A stretch of 64,000 bases of DNA from Varroa destructor. Lineage: Eukaryota; Arthropoda; Arachnida; Mesostigmata; Varroidae. Where the stretch lies: positions 18,399,557 through 18,463,556 of the forward strand of contig NW_019211456.1 of the NCBI RefSeq assembly GCF_002443255.2. The letters are read 5' to 3'. Below the pieces are notes generated by a model. The model was not told where the DNA came from, did no database searches, and worked only from the letters and a program-made list of their open reading frames with translations. Numbering within the stretch: position 1 is the stretch's first letter; each line of letters starts with the position of its first letter. The translations under genes and the position numbers were made by a program. This document shows, piece after piece, positions 1-14,262 of the stretch.

Positions 1-1089
1 ACTAATGTGGTTGGTCTGCAGTATTTTCAATCCTAAAGTCGTCTAGCAGCGTACGGAATTACCACGGATTTCAGCGCAGTCCGATCTTTATGCATTAACC
101 GTAGCCATCCGAGTTAGCATTTAACATCTTCTCCATATAATACTACGCTACTAAAATTCCGTGCCTTAAATTCTAATAACATCAAACATGGTGCCTTCGT
201 TCATGCGGCTTACAGCGTGTGTTTTATCGTATACGTGTACGTTATAGCGGATCTCCTAGGGTTACTTGGGTGGATTCTTTAAATTTAACCTTCCTTCTTT
301 AGCCGCAGGTAAACACATATGTAGTGCATCGACAATTTGCGCTTCTTTTTGCAGATAGCGGCAACATCTACAGTCTTCTCACAGGGCGTTAATGGTCGTT
401 GCGTTGGCAGAATTGATGTATGTACCATGTCCGCCTTTGGAAGGGGCCGGCCGACATATTCGCATAACGGCGCGTAGGGAACTATCTGCCACGAATCGAG
501 TATGTGGAGCACCGGGTTAATTTTTTTCTGGATTGCGTATACGAGTCAGTGGACGAGAAAACAAATATCACAAAGGATGGCTGTCTGTAAATAAAATGAT
601 CGTTTTTGTGATTTTTCATGATTGGGGCTGATACGCAACAGCCGCAGTTCGTGTAGCAATCAAAAACGATACTATGACTATGTACGTTCATTTGTTGTAG
701 ATTGATTGATATAGTGTACAAGTTAAGCTATCACTCCTGGCCATTGGGTGCCTTAGGTCAGATCAGTTTTCAGCAATTTTCAGAAATATTCAATGAGGTA
801 CTTTCATCAACAAAGGTAGATTCAATGAACCATTCAGACATTTGTGTTTCAGTTTTCGAAAAAAACCCGCTTTACAATGAGTAGCTTTAACACAACTGTG
901 AGGTGACAATCACGATCGTTTCTAACAAGTCGGTGGTGAGCAGCTGTCTAGTAAAAAGATGTTTCCAATTGCAGATCAATATACATCTGTCTAAGCAGTA
1001 CATAACATAAAGGCAGTCGAATTATATTGTTAAGTAACGATACTATCGAGAATATTATTGCCGAGTGATTATTTATATAAGCGGTTGTG

Positions 1090-1119
1090 AGTATTATAAA
1101 TAGGTTAGTATTATAAATA
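1090..1119. repeat. 13-bp direct repeat, 17-bp period
   Basis: AGTATTATAAATA occurs at 1090-1102 and again at 1107-1119. Confidence 0.9.
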
Positions 1120-4100
1120 CTACGTAGTTTTATAAATATCATAGGACGCAACGACGCAAACTGTTTCGTTTTTAGGTAATATTTGCTAACTATACACAGT
1201 GTGTCTCTATTCATTTGTCATAGCAAGATGGCTTTGTAGCCTTATAGTAACAACACATTATTTCTTGCAACCAAAAAAGATTATTTGTCAAAACTTGGCT
1301 ATTTCTCAGTTGGCAAATTAGTTCAGTAATTAGCACTATAATCCCAATCAATTTTACTTTCAAAACTTCGACTCAAAGTTAAGGTAGAATGGTAGGAAAC
1401 AGAAAAATAATCAGCAGTGGTGTTGAATGTTTTGAGATATACGTAAAACTGCAAAACTAAGTCCTTAACAAGGGAACATCGGGTAGCAAGCAGTGCCCTT
1501 CGGCGTATATATGTGAGTGGCCGGGGGTTAATTTCAACCAAGATTTGACTAAGGAAATGTTCCATTTCATAATAACCAGATTAGCCTTACGGTGTGATAG
1601 CAGAAAAATAATATTTTTTAACAGAGCACGATACAACTACATGATTGCGTCATTATTGTATTATATCCACTGAAATCCTGCTGATTTCACATTGTTTTCT
1701 GTCCATGTCTCTTCTTGCTGTGCAAATGTTCTCCCCGTTGCAATAAGTGTCTGGAAGAGCTTGACAGTGAACGGAAACAGGATCGCATATCCTGTGTAGT
1801 ATCCTGCATTCATATGTGGCTAGAATAATGTCGGGGCGTCATTTGAGGGGTTCTGCAAACTATCGTATCAGCTCATACGATGTAGCTATATAATGCTTGT
1901 CGCTACGGAGGAGAATGTTGTGGGCTCATAAAGACCATACTCTCAATAATGCGTGAGTGTATGCGTCCGTTTCTAGTTGCAACTTATGCCTATCTGTATG
2001 TAACTCCCTTTCCTTCGAATATCTCATCTCGCTGCGACAGGGGCAACAGTTCGCTAGGGATAAACAGACACAATTCTGATTTGCGTTGCTTAAGCTTAAG
2101 CTGGTAGCGTTACCTCTGTGGACAAACTCATGCTTCATTATTTAGCGCTCAAAAGTATGCAGATGCAATCTCTACCGTTTACGTAGTCTCTACTTTTGCC
2201 ATATCGAATCCGTTTATATAGTTTTCATGCGATAGCTTCGTTACGAAGAAGTTTGTTTTATAGCTGCATCTGTGTGGATATCAACGTTTAGCACTAAAAA
2301 CTTAGACTTAAAGTATGCCTGCTTATAATGGGACAGAGTAGAATGTACTTTCGTTTCATATAATTAGTGGTATGACACTGGGTGGGTTCAATTGTAATTT
2401 TAGTAGTTGGATGGATGGATGGGAGCGGATTTGGCAATCTGAACAGGGGCATTAAGACCAATTCACCGAAGTATATACTGTTCGTGTTAATAAATATTTT
2501 CTATCTTTTTATTTATTATTTCCGATTATTATTGTGGTACTCAGAACAATTCATTGTCAAATGATGCTTTTGTGAAAAACCATCCGATTATTAAATCGTA
2601 CGTTTATGTTTGAAAGCATACCTCGACACGTACTACCTTTTTGCCAGCCAGTCATAAACGGCTTTACTACAAAAATTTAATATATCATAACTCGGGGCGT
2701 TACTATATTGTGTGAAGCCTGTACGAACGTCGTTACTTTTGATACCTACGTAGGTTATTATCTTCTTGTTTGTTGTAGGACGCTTCTTGTAGGAACATGC
2801 GGGTTAATTTGAAGGTTCGTAAGCAACATATATATGCAAGAAACACAAGCACAAATTATCCTAAGTACTCCTCCCATGCTGAAAGTAATCCCAGAAACCA
2901 CCAAAAAGCGCCGTAGGCGCCCATATGAGTTTACCCTTGTACCGGCTTTACCAGTAAGCCGTGGAACTTCTACAAGGTCTCTAAGGGTCTCTTTTTAATA
3001 TAATTTAAATAGATTAACTGCAATGTTTTATCGTTAAGTAGATAAGAAAATGTGTTTGTCTTACGCAAATTCTGAAAACCGTCAGGAAGACATTTGCATA
3101 AGATTTACCTAAAATACAGAATCCTCAACAGAGAGAAACAGTAATCAAGAAGCAGTGTATGTATGTACGAGTCATTGAAAGGGGAAATAGACGCCATTTG
3201 TCAGAATAACAGTTTCCGCTAGTGAAGGATACGCAACTACTGATGGTTGAAGTGATACATTATTATAAAATGACGTCTGCTATTTTCGGACAATTTTTGG
3301 AGATTTCAAAATATGCCTAAAGGGAGCTTTAAATAGAGATTTCTTTCTAAAAAAGCTGTTACTTTACTATGTTGAAGTTCGTAGGTTTTTTCCTTAGGGG
3401 ATATTCTAAGTCAAAAAACAAAGTCTAAAGAACATTATCGAACGTTTAGGTTAGCGGCTTCTTTTTGAAACGCGTCGCGTATTAACGTTACAAATTTGAT
3501 CGGCATTGAGAAATCCGATATTTATATCAAGAAGCACCAGACCGCTGTATTTTCGTTGCGGCTGCTCGAGCACCAACGACAGTTTATATGACGGACGTGA
3601 TTAACAAAATATTTGTGAGCACTGGACTAGAATTAAACCTCGTGTAGGATACCGATATCATTTCGAGGCTATAAAACTGGCGTTCAATCTACCTTTTCAC
3701 TATTGTTTGCGGGTTCATTAGGAATTTGCTTTCCTTGTATAATACAGTACAAACAACGACTCTTCGTTAACTACCGAAGAAACAAGCTTTTGAAAAGAAA
3801 TTCAAGGAGTTAGAACTTCCTACTACTTTCGCAGATTTGTAGTCCTTACCGAGCCTGCAGAGACTCGCCGTAAGTAGCAAGTGTGATTTGGCTTTCATAA
3901 ACAAGCTCCGACACGTGAACACGCCATTGAGAAACAGTAAGGAAGGGCGTACATCGGAAGGAAAGCACCGTAAGGGAAGAGCGCCAAAGAGTGCTGCCCA
4001 TTCACTAGTCTCAACAAGGCTCGCTTATTGAAGCTACTGAATGGATTACTAGTTTTTAGCGTAGCAGACGTGAAGGTTCCGCTTTTACAAGGCTCAAATC

Positions 4101-5378
4101 TACTTGGAAATTCATAAGCCGACCACTAGAGCGGTTAGGGGGAAGGGGGCAAATGTGGAGAGGGTCTTTTTTGTGAAGGAGAACTGCAGTCTTGGGGAGA
4201 ACGTGCCGCCTATTGTTGAGAACCTTTGCGATAAAGGTTAGCGGATGACGAGCCTTGTAGTTGGTAACCGCTCTACGGACTCACGATCTCTCTGTATTGC
4301 CACCAAACGGTTGTCGAACACTATCTTCCGTCAACCTTCTTTGACCTATGGCTTTAGATCACTAGTGTAGTGCACACAGTTCTCCTGGTTATATAATTGG
4401 CCATTTTTTTACTTACTTTGAAACAGCGTAAGATAACTTGCTTCAACTTTGAGAAGGACGAACATGCTGACATCTCTAAAAGCGTGACAAGCGCGTAATA
4501 TGCTATCCCGCTAGCTTACTGTTAGAGCGAACTGACGGCTGTTCTGTACGGAATTTCAATACGTCTATGTAATCGTTGCAGAAGGAATTTCGATTTGGTG
4601 AAGTCGGATTTTACCATAGTGGATGGCGGACAACGGTTGGTTCTCTGTGTGCGAAGTTTTGAGCGGCGTTTCTTGGAGCTTCGTGAAAAAACCGCTAACG
4701 AAATATAACCAATAGGCTTTCCTATCTTCGAAATTCTGCGGAATACTAGGGAAATACTTCGTTGACACTGATAGAAGTTGATTGCCGCCCCAGTAAGCCT
4801 GATAGTTGTGCATTCACATAATTTCTAAATTCAAAGTTAAAAAGTCACATTGTTGTACTTATATTTGTATGACATTGACGCCTCTAAAACGTGCAACTCC
4901 GTTCATGCTCAAATCACCAGTCATGTTCGGTGCAGATTTTACAGTAAATTACACTAACGAAGTTGACTACTGAAATACGGCTTTAAAAGAAACTTTAATC
5001 AATTTCTAATCGAATCATGATTCAAAAGGGATTCGTTTTTAATATGGTTTCGTGACATGACCATACATAAATGCATCACCTCCCGCTCCGAAATTTTTTT
5101 TGTAAAAACGATCCGCCAGAGTAAGCTACTGTTGTTCTTGATCGTTTACGGGAACTAGGATAATATAGAGAATCACTGCACATAACTACTATGTAGAAAC
5201 ATATGTAGAAACTGATATGCTTTACCCCGAGGCGGGCTGTCTGTATGCAACCCAACAGGAATTTTAGTTTACGTGATGATTTTAATACACCTATGAAAGC
5301 AAGCATTGATTCGTTATATTGATTACTTAGTGTAATAGACTGACATGAAGACATAGTCGCACACGAATAAATCGAGTA

Positions 5379-5405
5379 CCAGATATACAGATACAGTATA
5401 TCTGG
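5379..5405. repeat. Perfect 10-bp inverted repeat, 7-nt loop
   Basis: CCAGATATAC (5379-5388) and GTATATCTGG (5396-5405) flank AGATACA. It sits in AT-rich unassigned sequence. Confidence 0.95.
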
Positions 5406-8029
5406 AACATCTTTTCAGAAGGAACATCTATTTTAAATAACCGTAGCTAACTGACCATGTTTTTAATTTTTTCATTTACGAATCCTTCACACTGTTAAAC
5501 ACAATCGCCCTCGGCCGCCGGCCATGTTCGTGTAGAACTAATTAACGCCATTGCATAACTTTAGGGATCAGTAACCACATGTGGTCAACATGCCGATAGT
5601 AGAATATTGTTTTTTGCCACGCGGACTGTAGGGGCAGCGTTATTTCGAATTATATTACAACAATAAAAACAATCTTCAGATATATTCTTCCTTGTGTTGT
5701 CTTTCAGTTGCACTTTGCAAGTTTTGAAACAACTGGCTTTTTCTCGTACTGAATGATTTCCCCGAGTGGCTCAGCTATGGTGGCTGCATACTCCGTAAGT
5801 TACTATTAATTGCTCTATTGTCCTCAGATCTCGTATCGTGCCACGTCGTGAATGTAACATATACAGACGGCGTCAGGCATCGTAGTGACCGAAGGATGCT
5901 TGAGAGATTCCTGATTCAAGTTTCGCTCTAGCATGGAAGTCGTCTGCTATTAGAGGTTTTGTATAGTTGGAAGCGAAATGACAGGTTGTTATGATATATG
6001 GGGAAAGTAGGTCTCTTCGAAAAAGTATCATACTACTTATCAAGAGAATATCTCTTAGTCGACTAAATACTTCATATGGCTTCGTATAGGTGCGTAGGAC
6101 GTTTGTAAGCTTCAAAGTTATAACGTCCCGATTTGAAAGTGCTATATGCTATTTTATTATAGTGCTTTGCTACTACTTTGCATCGATAAATTCATTCCCC
6201 ACAGAGGTCTTATGCAAAAAAGACAGTTGATACAAAACTCCAATTCACCAGCTGTCAAATGGGCGTCACAACAAAGCAAGCCTAAGAAGTGCTATCCGAT
6301 AACGTATTTCAGTTTATTTTGTCACGTCCTGACTGTAAAGAGGTATTTTCATTACACATACTGTGATGAGGAGATCGTATGTGATGCTTTGCGCACGCTA
6401 TATGTACATGGGCATTAGAAACAAGCCATGCGCCCTATCGCATGCTTTCCTGCCAGTACATTTATTGAACGAGCAACTTGAGCTCCCGGTGTCATAGTAC
6501 CACTTCGCTAAGTTATTGCATGTATGAGGTAAACAAATAACGCGATACTTAGTAACAGTTCTATCTATGGCGCGGATAACGATGTAGTATAGAGCTGCGG
6601 GGACATGAACGGACAACGACCTTTCGGGCCCAGTTATTTTGTCAGCTTATTTTATTAGCCCGCAATTAGCTACACGGGAATGTTTGTGAAGGATGCTTAT
6701 CGGGAGAGGTAGACCTATTACATATGCACTTTCGTCATTAGAAAAAGCTGATTGCGGCCAGCAGACGCACGCATATGTTTCTGCGATGTTTATACAGAGA
6801 GTACGTGCATACTACTTCGTGAACCGGCTAGATCACGAGTTTATGATTAAGTCCACGAGAATACTTCCATGTAGGTGAGACATGTTTAGCCCAGAAAAAC
6901 TGTAGCCTCCACTCTACTTTGCATTAAAGTCCTTAATTATGAATTGTTTCGTTTTTGAGGCGACTCTTTGCCAATTCCTTCGAGGATTTTCCGCTGTACG
7001 AGGCTCACACAACTTTTTTTTTTCTTCGTTTTCACAGTATTTCGTAAACTAACTTCTAAGGAGCTCGTTTTCGTTACATATGTATAGATAGATAGCGCTG
7101 CATAGGTATATAGGCATGTTGCGCGCATCCATTTAAAAACATGACTCAGTGTACTACGACGTTCTCACATTTGTTTTATATCATTGTTCTGCGGCGCCTA
7201 TAAATAGAATTAATTGACCTAAATCAAAGACGCACACGTTCACGGCGCTTACGCGTATGCGGAGATCCCTTTGACTGTAGGCCAAAAGCTAGAGGCGATG
7301 CCTGCGCCGGGCGCCAATCAACCGCAGCCAATGATGAATGTGGAGACGACGAGCAGAAATAATGTATGGCATAAGCTTTGAGTTAGATTCAAGGGCATAT
7401 ATGTGTCTAACTTGACCTTCTTGACAGTACGCCATCATTAATGATCACGTACATTTTGCGAGGAAACAAAGTGCATTCCAGTCAGTAAGCTTCGCATTTA
7501 TAAACAAATTACGTTTGGCGCGCAAATCCGTATGAAAAGCATGCCACGATTCAATCATAGACAGTCTATTTTCGTGTACCTGTGTACTAAATACGATACG
7601 GTAGAACAGGGAATAGGTGTCCAGCTGGCAACCCCCAGACATTATGCCATTTATCTAGTCTACGAATAACTGATTTCGATGCAACAAACTATAGAATAAT
7701 TGGTAATGATCACAAGCAAGTGGCAAAAAAAAAGGGCCGATAATACATTAATCTAGTGAATACAGCTTACTAAGCACTAAACAAACGTCGTATAAACAAT
7801 TCACCAATTTTTGTTCACGTAATAACATGGACCCTACTAGACAGATTACCGGTCAATAGTGTGCGCAAAAGCGGCATACACCTACGTATTTCCGTACTGT
7901 CCTATTTAAAACTTTTTCAGAACTGATCTGCCTGCGCACTATTTACATATGTGGATTGAACTTTTTGCTAAGAGCAGGAACTCAATGCCTCGCGGCAGCT
8001 CACTGGGTAACTATTTTGTGTGCTAATCA

Positions 8030-8155
8030 CAGAGACACCTTGTGGTCTAGGCTCGGGCCTGGGCGTAGACACACTGTTCGTTTCATGCTGGGATCCGGCC
8101 AGTTGATAGAGTGTCTTACAGCGATACCGGATAAAATCGAAACAGGGAAACATAA
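8030..8155 (+). repeat. Dispersed repeat, copy 1
   Basis: This segment matches 15800-15925. Blocks TTGTGGTCTAGG and ACAGCGATACCG are identical in both. An ungapped 51-base stretch (8079-8129 against 15847-15897) agrees at 36 positions by hand count, about 71%. Both copies keep an open frame giving R-F-x-L...L-T-A-I-P. The family is not recognised; a fossil transposable element is likely. Confidence 0.8.
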
Positions 8156-9596
8156 TTTCTCCGCTGAAGACTGTCTTTTTTTCCTGTTTTGATAGCTCAC
8201 TATGTTTCCTATGTAAGAGTTCCGCTGTCCCAGAAGACGCGCGCCGATTTCACACGTACTAATTAATGTTCCTTAAAATATGATCACACATAATAAATTG
8301 CTTCCGATCAAAATTAAGATACCTTTCGGATGAACCGGTGTCATTTTTCTGATTGACTTTTACGTCTGTGGTTCAGCATATCTCGTTGAATGGCTTATAC
8401 TTTTCCAGTGGTGAAGAAACGTGCTGCAAGAAGGTATCCGTCTGGTTTCTGCATGTACGGAAAACGTGTCTTACCTGTTTGATCTAGGAAGTCTAGCCGA
8501 GATTCGTCCCAAATACTTTGCAGTCATTTAATGAGTGAATATAGCCGTTGGACGCATCTGTTCGTAGGATCATATTAACTTTGCTTATAAACACTACCTA
8601 TCATTTGAAAGCTAAGATTTTTTGCTTGATGCAATATAATGAATTCAGCCGTAAATTAAAACGTTTGTCCCTTAGCGATAAGTGCTGCTATCTGTTAATT
8701 TACATATAATTGAAGATCATGAGAAGAAAAACACCTGTGCAGCCAAGATCTACATACCTGGGCTTTCGCACGCCCGTTTCCCAATTAAAAGACAACCCGC
8801 ACAACTCACTGTTAACGTACTATCGACCAGTGGTGTCTGTAAAGGGTAATGCAGAATTAACTAATGAGCTAATAGCGCAGCCTAAGGCTGTATGTCCTTT
8901 AATGGACAGACGAGCCTTCTTCGCTATATAGACGATGTTCTACAAGAGCAACCTCGCAAACAGCGTCAGTATTATTCTGCCTTAAGTCGATAAATATGTC
9001 ATTGCTTGTTGGCAAATCCCGTTTGCCCCTCAGGCCTCCTCCTCTTCTTGGGCTAGGCATCTCACAAACGCACACGCCTATACTGCTCGAATCGTTTCCA
9101 TTAAAACAGAACAGGTCTGCAAATATATTTGGCAAATAATGTGGTGAGGCAACACCTTATTGGTAACCCAAGGCTCGGTGGTAAAGTGAGCAACGAACCT
9201 TTCGCAGTCGCACGTAAATGTAAGTTAGAGTTTTTTTGTTAGTGAGCAAGTACACAACATGAGAGCGAGTAACAAAATTACATTGAACTACTATAGCAAC
9301 TTCAAACATCCTGAGATGTATCCTTAAATTTAGTTGGCGAATTAGTTACCGCCACGGGACAGTTTAAAGAGTAGTAGTAGCCTGCTTTGATTCTGATGGC
9401 GGCCTTCGTGTCGTACTGTTCACCTTCCTCGACTATGGACTTTAGCACCTACGTGTTATTCAACCGTGTATTAAATAGCTATCACTAGTGTTGTTCCAAG
9501 TTTTACTACCAAACTTTATTACGTATTCTCGTAATGGCTTTTTAAAAGCAATCAACAATGAGCAAATCATCTAATAACGCTTATACTGCAGTGTGA
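8156..9596. other. Unassigned sequence between repeat copy 1 and the Tc1-like fragment
   Basis: Nothing recognised on either strand; poly-T tracts only. Confidence 0.5.
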
Positions 9597-9890
9597 ACTT
9601 ATTTCAAAAAATAAGTTTGTTGGTCTTTAAACCCCATAACGCTCAAACTAAAAGTACGTTTATAGTGGCGGTTCGGTAATGGTGTGCTCTTAAAGAATGC
9701 TTTACATTTTATAGCATAGGTTTCAATGAAAGTCTTCTGCTGTGATTCAATATATTCATAGAACATTTTTTCCGAAATTTGGCTGCCAGCTGTTTCTTCT
9801 ACGATTGTTTTAACGTTGCCCCAAAGACCTTCCAGGATAAGGCGCTCTGGAAGGACCGAGCACGGGAGAGAATTGCTATATTTTTTCCCT
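9597..9890 (-). mobile_element. Tc1/mariner-like transposase C-terminal fragment
   Basis: The minus-strand frame running down to a TAA at about 9598 reads LPERLILEGLWGNVKTIVEE, then a helical region and FFKSTPLPNRHYKRTF. In Tc1-like transposases the third catalytic residue lies in P-D-L-N-P-I-E-x-L-W-G-x-L-K, followed some 35 residues later by a short basic x-S-M-P-R-R-x block. Both spacings fit loosely. The upstream minus-strand frame (9889-10128) shows no D-N-A-P-x-H motif, and terminal inverted repeats were not found. Open length alone is not significant here, so this rests on the motif. Confidence 0.35.
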
Positions 9891-12800
9891 AGTGTTTATT
9901 GATCCACGCCGAGACTTGCAGGGAGTAGGGAAACGTCTTACCAATGCATACACCGTAGGGATGATTCTGCATAGCTGAATCTGAAATTGTCGAAATGTTT
10001 CGGTTGACATTTTGATCGCGACTTCTGATTGGTAAGGGCTGGGTTTCAGTGCAGTGGTTGAGCTTACGTCGAACAACGTTCTCACTCGAAGCGACCCTAT
10101 CGCCTCGTATCGTACTAGCTACCGACACTTGTATAATGCGTCATTACCCTTGAGCTTCATTACATCAGCAGGCAAACGACAAGTAAACGAATTTGTTCGC
10201 AGTTGTTACACGACTCAAAAAATAGTTGCATAGCCAGCTTCAGCGTGTGTGCTTATATAGTATAAAACATAAAACAGAGCTCATTCTGGAGCTTTCTCGC
10301 ATTATCTTGACTTGGAGCTCTTATATATACATATATCTAAAGGATAATTTTAGCATTGTTTAGCTCTACTTCACTGGATTCGATGAACTGAAACCTTTAT
10401 CATTGTGAATCATTCCATTACGACGGGAGGATAAAATCAACATGTATATCCAGAAGGGCCGCGTTCAGGTAAATAGCGAGAATATTATTTGGTCTATCGA
10501 GTTTCTTAGCTGGGCAAAATTATTGCATCAATGATCAAAACAAGGATAAAGGTCTAAAGAAGGACCATAGGTAACCGTTATCAGGGAAAAAGGCCTCAGA
10601 ACGACCTCATGACATCGCGTGCTGCCGCACTCTTAGACGGAGACCGTCTCGAACGATGACAATAATATCTGAGTCACGGTGGGATTGGGAGGGTCACACG
10701 AGCCGTGCTGGAAATCACTGTAATAGTACAGTAACAATTATAAAAATGCAAGGCATACCTATTAACTCCTAGAAGCAGTTTTTATGCTGTAATTACGTAA
10801 GCCGATTATATTTACCCCGCACTAGTCGAAGCACATACTGAAGTTGCCTAAAAACGCCTATTTAAGTTCCGCTAAATCGCTTGATCTAATCTATGAAAGC
10901 TGTTTGTATCGTAAGTAATACAGATTCTATGATCTACTACGATAGTACCCATTTTTTTTTGTTTGGCTTATCGACCGCGCTGTATGCCATTAAATCCATC
11001 AGTGTTTATTCCGCTGCATATATATATATGTATATATGGCTGTGTGCAAAACGTATAAGTCACGCGAAAAAACGTACGAAGGAAAATATCACGGCCAGTG
11101 TAACAGCAAACCGTAAAAAACTTCGGCGAACGCTATTAACAATTCGATTTAGATACTAATTTATATCTTTTTGGTGCGTGTCATAAACTCCAGGGAGTCA
11201 TCTAAGTCGGGTCTTATAATTGTTTTCAACCTAAGTAAACTGTTCCACCCAGATCTAACTTTAAGTTCCATACAATATCGTAGTAGTGCAATTACTGCAA
11301 ATAGTGCAATTACTTCGTTGAAGTTATCCGAGTTTTATGCTTATCCTATTAAGGATAATTCCATTGTGGTCAGTTAGAGTTATTATACGGTTATTCTCTT
11401 ATTCGGTTGTGACAATTTACTTACGTTGTTTTTTAAGTTTGTTCATCTTGCTTCTGTTATTAGATGACCTTGGCTTAGCATTGCTCCATTTTACATTCTT
11501 TACGAAGAAAAACACGAGCTTTATTCTCGAATTGTTTCACTTCGTTTTATCGTTGAATATTTCTATTGAACTTAACCCGGTTTTTTGCTGCTGTAGATCC
11601 GTTGCACTATTGAAATGATACTGTCACACCATGAGGATTTTTCCATTTCCTCAAAATAGAATAGCCCTCAACTTCGAAATTCATTGCAAATATTAGACTG
11701 TCCAAAAAAAAAACTAAATAAAGAAACAAGATGAAAATATCTTCATTTCGGTAAATTCCTAGATGACATTTTTAATGGTACAACGTAAGACGGATTACAG
11801 ATAGGACCAAATCAATCTTGGGGTTTTTTTCCGTAATATGCGCGTTCTTTTCCCCACTGAAGCGCATTTTTGATAAATGCTATATATATATATACAATGC
11901 AATATATAGCTAATGTGCGGGCAAAACCGTTTCGCATAGCTTGCTCGTCGGCGTTGCTGCCCACACAGGTGGAGCCTATGCTTCAACTAATGCCTTTTAA
12001 TCTCTTCGCCTTTTAGGCATTGAACCCTGTTTTGAGGGAACGAGGTAAAATGACAGTTTTAACCTCCGCGCTTTACAAAAATAAGTTACCATTCTTTAGT
12101 ACCCAAATGATGAAGTGGTGGCGTTTAGCGTGGCACATCTTCCTGTATCAAAACGAAATGCTGCGACTACACCCAATTGCAGGTTGCTTCTAAGAAATCT
12201 GCAGTATTTCCTTTAAGGTTTCCTCCTCCATAAAATAGCGTGATTTCTTTGAGCAGTTACTGGCTTTTTTATGGTAGCAGACAAGCACCTTTGGATGCCG
12301 GTTTTGCGAGTCTCTTCCCAAGTAGCTAGGTTTCCTCTGTGCAAAAGCACAGACAGTTTTCCTTTATTGTGTAGTGCCGTCATTTAGCCTTTCGACACGA
12401 TAGGATCTTTTTCTTTGCCTATTATGGTAGGTATGATCTGATGAACCTCTTGCTATTGTGTGATCGTTGCCTACACGAAAGAGGTCTCAATGATAGAAGC
12501 TACGGCTGCAATCTGCAACGCTTATATTTCTTTTCAGCGAAAGTTTTGGTCGTGTGCAAGACGCTAAATTTTATGCAGTTATAAAGGCTCCACTACAAGG
12601 TTTGACGATTTGTCTTAATAATGGGTGTACTATTGGCTGAACGATGATCTCAGAATATGATACAACATAGTGGCTCTAGCAAAGGTCCCCAAATAAGGAA
12701 AATGTTTAATTTCCTCACATCGATAACCCATAGATCGGTGATTTTTTTTACTTTAGTTCTGGGTTGATGCGAGATATGCATTGGTTTACCAGCTTATAGT

Positions 12801-14262
12801 GCTATGCTTTGTTTTAATCTATATTTGTAGGCCAAAAGTAATAATATCCTGTTGCGCTAGTGAGTCATCGTTTTCAGGGCGCCAAAGATGGCAATAACTT
12901 TGCTCGAAACGTGAGGGTGTACCATAAGAATAAAAGGGCTTTGATAATAAAGCCTGTTTTAAATTTGCAGGACATATCTGAAGTAGAGGAAATGTTTCGA
13001 CTCGTACTGTCGTTGTCGGGTTTCATTTATGGACTGACAACTCGAATCATACAAAACTGGCAACTGTCAGAGATCCCACTAGTGAAACATACAAAATAAA
13101 CCCTGCACGACCACAGCCGAGATAGTAACATATTGAAAATACTTTCATTATGATGGAAACAATCTCCTAGTTCTATAATTGAATATCTGTCGGCTGGTAT
13201 TCTCTAAAATTTAAATTGCAGACCTGAACCTTTTCAGTAACCCCTCGTACTTAAGCTATTTTCTGCTTTTCTATCGAATATTCGTTTTCGGCATTATTTG
13301 TGTTAATAGCTTCCACGTAAGCCATTCAGATTTATGTGATTACGATAATGGATCAGAATAAATAGTACAAATAACACGTGCATTCTCATTAAAAGAACTT
13401 AGCTCATAATGAAATGCTGTAAAATTGCGGAGCAAAAGTCGATGGCTAGTCATAGGACTTGGCTCGCTCCTATTTGGGGAAATGAAATGTCAGCTAAATA
13501 TCGCCGGATGACAACCTGATACTCCAATAACCAAAACTCCGCAGGAAGATAGTACCGGTTCAACAAAACGGTCAGCAGGTTTATGGTTTATATCGATAAG
13601 GTTAGCATAGAGCGATTTCTAGGACCCAAAAAAAATTCGCCCTGTCACGGTTCAATAAGTGCTAGTGAGGTAATGTGTCCGTCAAAAATAGGTGAACACG
13701 TTACTTTAGGTTTTTTAAAGGCGCCGTAAGAACACAGGTACGAACCTCATCAATGTAATCCTCTGAGGAAAGCGAGGTTTTAATTAAATACAATACTACG
13801 AGTTTATTACTCCTTCCGGTAGCTGTCGTCTACTGCTAGTTAGAAATAATACAAAAAAGGTACGCTTCGAAACCATTCAAAACCATAACAGTCTTTGACA
13901 GCAAAAGAGCCATAAGGAATATTGGAATTTAGTATGTTTTTCATTGCTAGATGCCTCACCCATCCGATAGATGTGAGTATCAATAAATTAACGGTAGCAG
14001 TCGACGAGCAAGTGGCCTGATCTATGACAAATTATGTTTGCCTTTATACTCTGCAGGCAACTACTTTAAAATAGTATATTTTCTCGCAAGTAAAAAAATA
14101 CAAGCCAAACGAAGCAGTAGGTTATACTGTACATGAGAACAAATCTTTTTTTTTTTTTAAATTTTATATGAGTGTTTGTATCTTTTATGTCGGTTTATAA
14201 GCTTTAGCTATTGCCAACTTATGACATTCTTACCTCAACACCTTTACAGAATGCCAACATCA
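9891..14262. other. Unassigned AT-rich sequence
   Basis: Contains T-rich tracts, the (AT)n at 11018 and a poly-T run at 14146-14158. The hydrophobic frame at 11337-11618 is explained by T-richness. No gene is recognised. Confidence 0.5.
11018..11037. repeat. (AT)n microsatellite
   Basis: Alternating A/T with one G interruption. Confidence 0.9.

Larger units (their letters stand above)
1..8029. other. Unassigned AT-rich sequence
   Basis: No gene is recognised. Open frames are short, as expected by chance. It holds the direct repeat at 1090 and the hairpin at 5379. A CpG- and GC-richer patch at about 7215-7345 is open in two frames on the + strand (one Cys-rich, one ending in a Pro/Asn-rich MPAPGANQPQPMMNVE) and could be an exon fragment. 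A patch at 4160-4375 has one frame with a single stop. Confidence 0.5.

Noticed and set aside
11337..11618. 93-codon hydrophobic + strand frame that looks transmembrane
   Set aside because: Leu/Ile/Phe/Ser content follows from a T-rich stretch. There are no splice signals and no motif, and the length is within chance.
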